The translations under genes and the position numbers were made by a program. Of a DNA stretch of 18,391 bases, positions 15,432 through 18,391 are shown one piece after another; the stretch's first letter is position 1; every line of letters begins with the position of its first letter. This DNA is from Planctomycetota bacterium. GTDB taxonomy: Bacteria > Planctomycetota > Planctomycetia > Isosphaerales > Isosphaeraceae. The notes under the pieces were generated by a model. The model was not told the DNA's origin and did not search any database. It saw only the letters and a program-made list of their open reading frames with translations. The stretch lies in assembly GCA_021777685.1 (NCBI GenBank), contig JAJYDH010000059.1, positions 1 to 18,391 of the forward strand, in the 5' to 3' direction.

Positions 15432-17132
15432 ATGACGATGAGACCAAGTATAACAAGAGGTCCCGCCCGGCGGACCTCCCCGCCACGCGGCTGGGCGAAG
15501 CCCCCGGGGCTCGCGCTCCTCGGCCTGGCCCTGGCCGGCCTGATCCAGGCCGGCTGCCGGTCCGACGGTTGCAGCACCTGCGGCTTCGGGTCGAAGATCA
15601 GCAGCGGGGTCCAGGCCCTCGGCGACGGGGTCCAGGCCCTCGGCAGCCGGGTGTTCCAGCATCACAAGGGCTGCGGCGGCGGCCTGGGCTGCGGCTGCGG
15701 CGGTGGCGGCGGCGAGGAAGGGATGATCGTCGAACCGGGCATCCAGGTCATCCCCGGCGGCATGGCCCTGCCCGCCCCCGGGACGATCGTCCCGGCCCCG
15801 GCGATCGAGTCGGCACCGACGCAACTGGAGGCCATCCCGACCAACCCCTCGGGCGGGACGGGCACCGGGAGCAGCAGTAATGCGGGCCCGGCCTCGACCC
15901 GGAGCACGCCCGGCGGCAACAACCGCTCGGCCTACACCACGATGCTGCCCAGGGCCGGGACCGCCCAGCGACGGACCCCCGACGTCGCGCGGGCCCTGCA
16001 CTCGACGCCCGACCGGTCGAGCGACGCCGCCGGGTCGGGCGACCTGCTGGACAACATCCCGCCGGTCGACCTCCCCGCCGAGGTGACGAAGAAGGCCGCG
16101 GCCCCGGCCATCCCGGCCGTCCCCGCCCCGGCGGCGGCCCCCGCCATCCCGGCCGCAGCGACCACCCCGGCCTCGACGGACAACGTCACCCCGACCCCCG
16201 CCGAGAAAGTCTCGGCGGCGGAGGGGGTGACGGGAACCCTGCCGACCAGCATCGCCGTCGCCACCCACCAGGCGCCCGGGATTCGCCGGTTCGCGTCGGT
16301 CGCCCCCGCCGTCGGAGGGGGCTCGGCCCCCTCGACGGAGGGGCTCGACTGGCTCAAGGAGAAGGGGTATCGCACGTTCATCGACCTTCGTCGAAGCTCC
16401 GAGGTTGATCCGAATTTCGCGGACGCGGTGAATGACCGAGGCATGGTTTACATTTCTCTTCCCATTGTCGCCGACCATCTGGACCCCTCCCGCCTGGCCC
16501 GTTTCGACGATCTCATCTCCCGGTCCGATAACCGCCCGATGTTCTTCTGCGACCGCGACGGGACCCGCGCCGGGCTCGTCTGGTACATCCACGTCCGGAC
16601 GGTGGACAACGAGGATTCGCAGGCAGCGACCGGCAAGGCCGAGGAGATCGGCCTGACCCCGGCCGAGGTCAAACTGGCGGAGGATTACCTGGCCAGCAAC
16701 AAGCCCCGGGCCAAGGCCGCCGTGGCGATGGCGACGACCTCGACCCCGCCGACGCCCGCCGAGCCGAAGGACGAGGCCAAGCCGGCCGACCCGCCGGCCC
16801 CCGCCGCCCCGGAATCGAATCCGGCCGCGACCCAACCCGAGCCGACCGTCTTGCCCCCGCCCGTCCCCTCGGTCCCCGACGAGGCCACTCCCGAGATGCT
16901 ACCGGGCGAGCACAAGCCGCAGGCGAGCAACCTCGCCCCCGTCGGCCCGAAGGTCTACCGAGACCCCACCGCCTGGCGACCCCTCGCGGCGCTGGTGCTC
17001 AGCGGGATCGGCGTGCCGCTGGCCTACTGGAGCCGGTCGGTCCTCAGCGGCTTCCGCTCCGTCCGGCTCCGGGCCAGTCTGCCGGGAGCGAAGCCTCGAT
17101 CGCTAGAAAGTCGGGCCGGGTCGGATGCTTGA
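15432..17132 (+). CDS. Lipoprotein-like protein with CX5R phosphatase-type domain and C-terminal membrane helix
   Basis: The product (566 residues) starts with a basic, proline-rich stretch and a hydrophobic run (GLALLGLALAGLIQAGC, about 26-42) whose C42 could be lipidated, although Q at -3 is unusual for a lipobox. A cysteine/glycine-rich segment follows (C47, C50, C81, C87, C89), then a long proline/alanine/threonine linker. A folded domain occupies about 302-425: GLDWLKEKGYRTFIDLRR, ISLPIVADHLDPSRL and FFCDRDGTRAGL. The last contains C373-X5-R379, the loop of cysteine phosphatases of the dual-specificity/DUF442 kind, with phenylalanine where histidine normally precedes the cysteine. A second proline-rich linker leads to a membrane helix (LAALVLSGIGVPLAYW, about 518-533) and a basic tail. 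Phosphatase activity is an inference. Start 15432 is uncertain; 15363 is possible. The 3' end overlaps the pseudouridine synthase gene by 89 bp. Confidence 0.8.
   Translation: MTMRPSITRGPARRTSPPRGWAKPPGLALLGLALAGLIQAGCRSDGCSTCGFGSKISSGVQALGDGVQALGSRVFQHHKGCGGGLGCGCGGGGGEEGMIVEPGIQVIPGGMALPAPGTIVPAPAIESAPTQLEAIPTNPSGGTGTGSSSNAGPASTRSTPGGNNRSAYTTMLPRAGTAQRRTPDVARALHSTPDRSSDAAGSGDLLDNIPPVDLPAEVTKKAAAPAIPAVPAPAAAPAIPAAATTPASTDNVTPTPAEKVSAAEGVTGTLPTSIAVATHQAPGIRRFASVAPAVGGGSAPSTEGLDWLKEKGYRTFIDLRRSSEVDPNFADAVNDRGMVYISLPIVADHLDPSRLARFDDLISRSDNRPMFFCDRDGTRAGLVWYIHVRTVDNEDSQAATGKAEEIGLTPAEVKLAEDYLASNKPRAKAAVAMATTSTPPTPAEPKDEAKPADPPAPAAPESNPAATQPEPTVLPPPVPSVPDEATPEMLPGEHKPQASNLAPVGPKVYRDPTAWRPLAALVLSGIGVPLAYWSRSVLSGFRSVRLRASLPGAKPRSLESRAGSDA
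15606..15647 (+). repeat. Two-copy 21-bp tandem repeat within the lipoprotein-like gene
   Basis: The 18-bp block GGGGTCCAGGCCCTCGGC occurs at 15606-15623 and again at 15627-15644, a period of 21 bp. It encodes a doubled GVQALGD/GVQALGS heptad in the cysteine/glycine-rich region and is a recent-looking in-frame duplication. Confidence 0.7.
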
Positions 17133-17733
17133 ATCGCAACTCCCGGGCGTGGAGCGCGATCCGGGGCCGGCCGTCGAGTGCGGTCAGCTTCGAGACGGCG
17201 CCGTACTTCCGGTCGCCGACGATCGGCAGGCCCCTTGAAGCGAGCTGGACCCGGAGCTGATGCCCCCGGCCGGTCGTCGGCCTCAGCTCCAGCGTGATCC
17301 GCCCCGCCCGACGGTCCACGACCCGGTAGGCCACCCGGGCGCGCTGGGCTCCCGGCCGGCCGGGCGGGACGGTCGAGACGACGTTCGTCGCCTCGTCCTT
17401 GAGCAGCCAGTCTTCCCACTCGCCGAGGTCGTCGGGCCAGTCCCCCTCGACGACGGCCAGGTAGGTCTTCTCGACCGACCCGTCGCGGAATTGCTCGGAG
17501 AGCCGAGCCGCCCCCTTGCTCGTCCTGGCCAGGAGCACGACGCCCGACGTCGGCCGGTCGAGCCGGTGGACCAGGCCGACGTAGACGTTGCCCGGCTTGG
17601 CGTAGGCCGATTTCAGATAGGCCCGGACCTCGTCGACCACGCTGGGGTCGCCGGTCGAGTCCCCCTGCGAGAGCATCCCCGCCGGCTTGTTCACGGCCAG
17701 GCAGTGGTTGTCCTCAAGGAGGATCTCGATCAT
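17044..17733 (-). CDS. RluA-family RNA pseudouridine synthase
   Basis: The product (229 residues) belongs to the RluA family, which converts uridines in rRNA or tRNA to pseudouridine. The catalytic motif is VHRLDRPTSGVVLLARTS, with D59 in HRLDR as the nucleophile. Before it are DNHCLAVNKPAGMLSQ (8-23) and after it the family segments EKTYLAVVEG, LRPTTGRGHQLRVQLASRG and PIVGDRKYG. No S4 domain is present at the N-terminus, so it is a compact, single-domain member; the target uridine cannot be assigned. It follows lptB by 14 nt and is probably co-transcribed. Its conserved C-terminal strand (HPTRPDFLAIEASLP) is encoded antisense to the 3' end of the lipoprotein-like gene. Confidence 0.94.
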   Translation of the reverse strand: MIEILLEDNHCLAVNKPAGMLSQGDSTGDPSVVDEVRAYLKSAYAKPGNVYVGLVHRLDRPTSGVVLLARTSKGAARLSEQFRDGSVEKTYLAVVEGDWPDDLGEWEDWLLKDEATNVVSTVPPGRPGAQRARVAYRVVDRRAGRITLELRPTTGRGHQLRVQLASRGLPIVGDRKYGAVSKLTALDGRPRIALHARELRFKHPTRPDFLAIEASLPADWPGAGRSGSR

Positions 17734-17747
17734 CGATGGCCACCGTA

Positions 17748-18391
17748 TCAGTCGGGGATCGGGCCTTCGCCGTCGAGGAGATCGTCACCGGCGTCGACCT
17801 GGTCGATGACGACGTCGGTCGTTTGCGGCTCGGCCGGCTCGGCGGCGCCGGGCAGTTCGTGGCGGTGCCGCTTGTCGAGCAGGTGTCCGACGTCGAACCG
17901 CTCGCCGATGTAGTAGCGGCGGACGTCCGCGTTGTTGATGATCGCCTCGCGGTCGCCGTAGGCGAAGACGCGGCCTTCGCGGATCACGTAGGTCCGGTCT
18001 GTGACCTCCAGGGTCTCTCGGAACTGGTGGTCGGTGATCAAGATGGCCAGGTTGTGCTCCTCGGCGAGGTTCCGGATCGCGTCCTGGATCTCGGCGACGG
18101 TCTTGGGGTCGATGCCCGCGAACGGCTCGTCGAGGAGGAGCAGCTTGGGCTCGGTGATCAGCGAGCGGGCGATCTCCAGGCGGCGCCGCTCGCCGCCCGA
18201 GATCCGGTTGGCCTTGGTCTTGCGAATATGGGTGAGCCCGAAGTTGCTGAGGAGCTGGTCCTGGCGGGCCTTTCGGGCCTTGCGGTCCATCCCCGGCCGG
18301 GTCTCAAGGATGGCCATCAGATTGTTTTCCACGCTGAGCTGCTTGAAGACGCTCTGCTCCTGGGCCAGGTAGCCCATCCCGGCCAGGGCCC
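17748..18391 (-). CDS. lptB: LPS export ABC transporter ATP-binding protein, 5'-truncated by the window
   Basis: The visible 214 residues are most of an ABC ATPase of the LptB type, which powers lipopolysaccharide extraction from the inner membrane with LptF/LptG. The gene begins beyond the window, so the Walker A motif is not visible. Seen, counting from the methionine at 18377, are the Q-loop GYLAQEQSVF (2-11), the signature RISGGERRRLEIARSL (58-73), Walker B LLLLDEPFAGID (79-90) and the H-loop ITDHQ (114-118). The SVFKQLSVENNLMAIL and RRYYIGERF segments are typical of LptB rather than of other ABC proteins. A C-terminal extension of about 45 acidic residues (from HLLDKRHRHE) goes beyond the usual end of the family. 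The stop is 14 nt before the pseudouridine synthase start. Confidence 0.93.
   Translation of the reverse strand, partial: ALAGMGYLAQEQSVFKQLSVENNLMAILETRPGMDRKARKARQDQLLSNFGLTHIRKTKANRISGGERRRLEIARSLITEPKLLLLDEPFAGIDPKTVAEIQDAIRNLAEEHNLAILITDHQFRETLEVTDRTYVIREGRVFAYGDREAIINNADVRRYYIGERFDVGHLLDKRHRHELPGAAEPAEPQTTDVVIDQVDAGDDLLDGEGPIPD

Noticed and set aside
15083..15577. A 164-codon minus-strand frame in the gene-free stretch
   Set aside because: Arg/Ser-rich composition, no ribosome-binding site, and it runs into the start of the lipoprotein-like gene.
15606..15647. The tandem repeat as part of a CRISPR or regulatory array
   Set aside because: There are only two units, without spacers, and they are in frame as a doubled protein heptad.

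Overview
The window is about 18.4 kb of GC-rich bacterial chromosome, densely packed with genes on both strands. Its content points to a planctomycete, probably of the Isosphaeraceae. Supporting signs are a small murC-murB-ftsQ remnant of the cell-wall cluster with no ftsA or ftsZ beside it, a secreted ThuA-like protein, large secreted M14 peptidases, LPS-type genes (a GT9 heptosyltransferase and lptB) and a proline/alanine-rich lipoprotein-like protein. The lineage call is an inference from gene content and codon style, not a database match. No rRNA, tRNA, CRISPR array, prophage or insertion sequence was seen.

Layout. At 1-407 lies the 3' end of metH (+), which converges on a minus-strand pair: a class-III aminotransferase (2940-1621) followed by a secreted ThuA-like protein (1531-611). 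The convergent gap holds a large inverted repeat. Divergent from the aminotransferase is a secreted M14 zinc peptidase (3181-5742), followed by a small two-helix membrane protein (5834-6091) and a GC-rich hairpin terminator. A good sigma70-like promoter at 6208-6237 then drives a three-gene cell-wall unit: a MurC-like protein (6407-7777), murB (7737-8618, overlapping by 41 nt) and ftsQ (8690-9736). A secreted alpha/beta hydrolase (10717-9755) converges on ftsQ and diverges from a GT9 glycosyltransferase (10918-12006). The divergent region carries a 78-nt near-perfect inverted repeat and a promoter. Next come two translationally coupled multi-pass membrane glycosyltransferase-like genes on the minus strand (14855-13488 and 13491-12028). 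A gene-free stretch of about 0.5 kb precedes a lipoprotein-like protein with a CX5R phosphatase-type motif and a C-terminal membrane helix (15432-17132). Its 3' end overlaps an RluA-type pseudouridine synthase (17733-17044), which sits 14 nt downstream of lptB (>18391-17748).

Most genes serve the envelope: peptidoglycan precursor synthesis and division (murC-like, murB, ftsQ), outer-membrane polysaccharide (GT9, the two GT-C-like proteins, LptB) and secreted hydrolases.

The most interesting item is the MurC-like protein. It keeps the murC position and the structural motifs of the family, but it has lost the ATP-binding P-loop, the central-domain catalytic motifs and the conserved histidines of the C-terminal domain, while remaining an intact reading frame. 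It looks like a Mur-ligase pseudoenzyme kept next to MurB and FtsQ.
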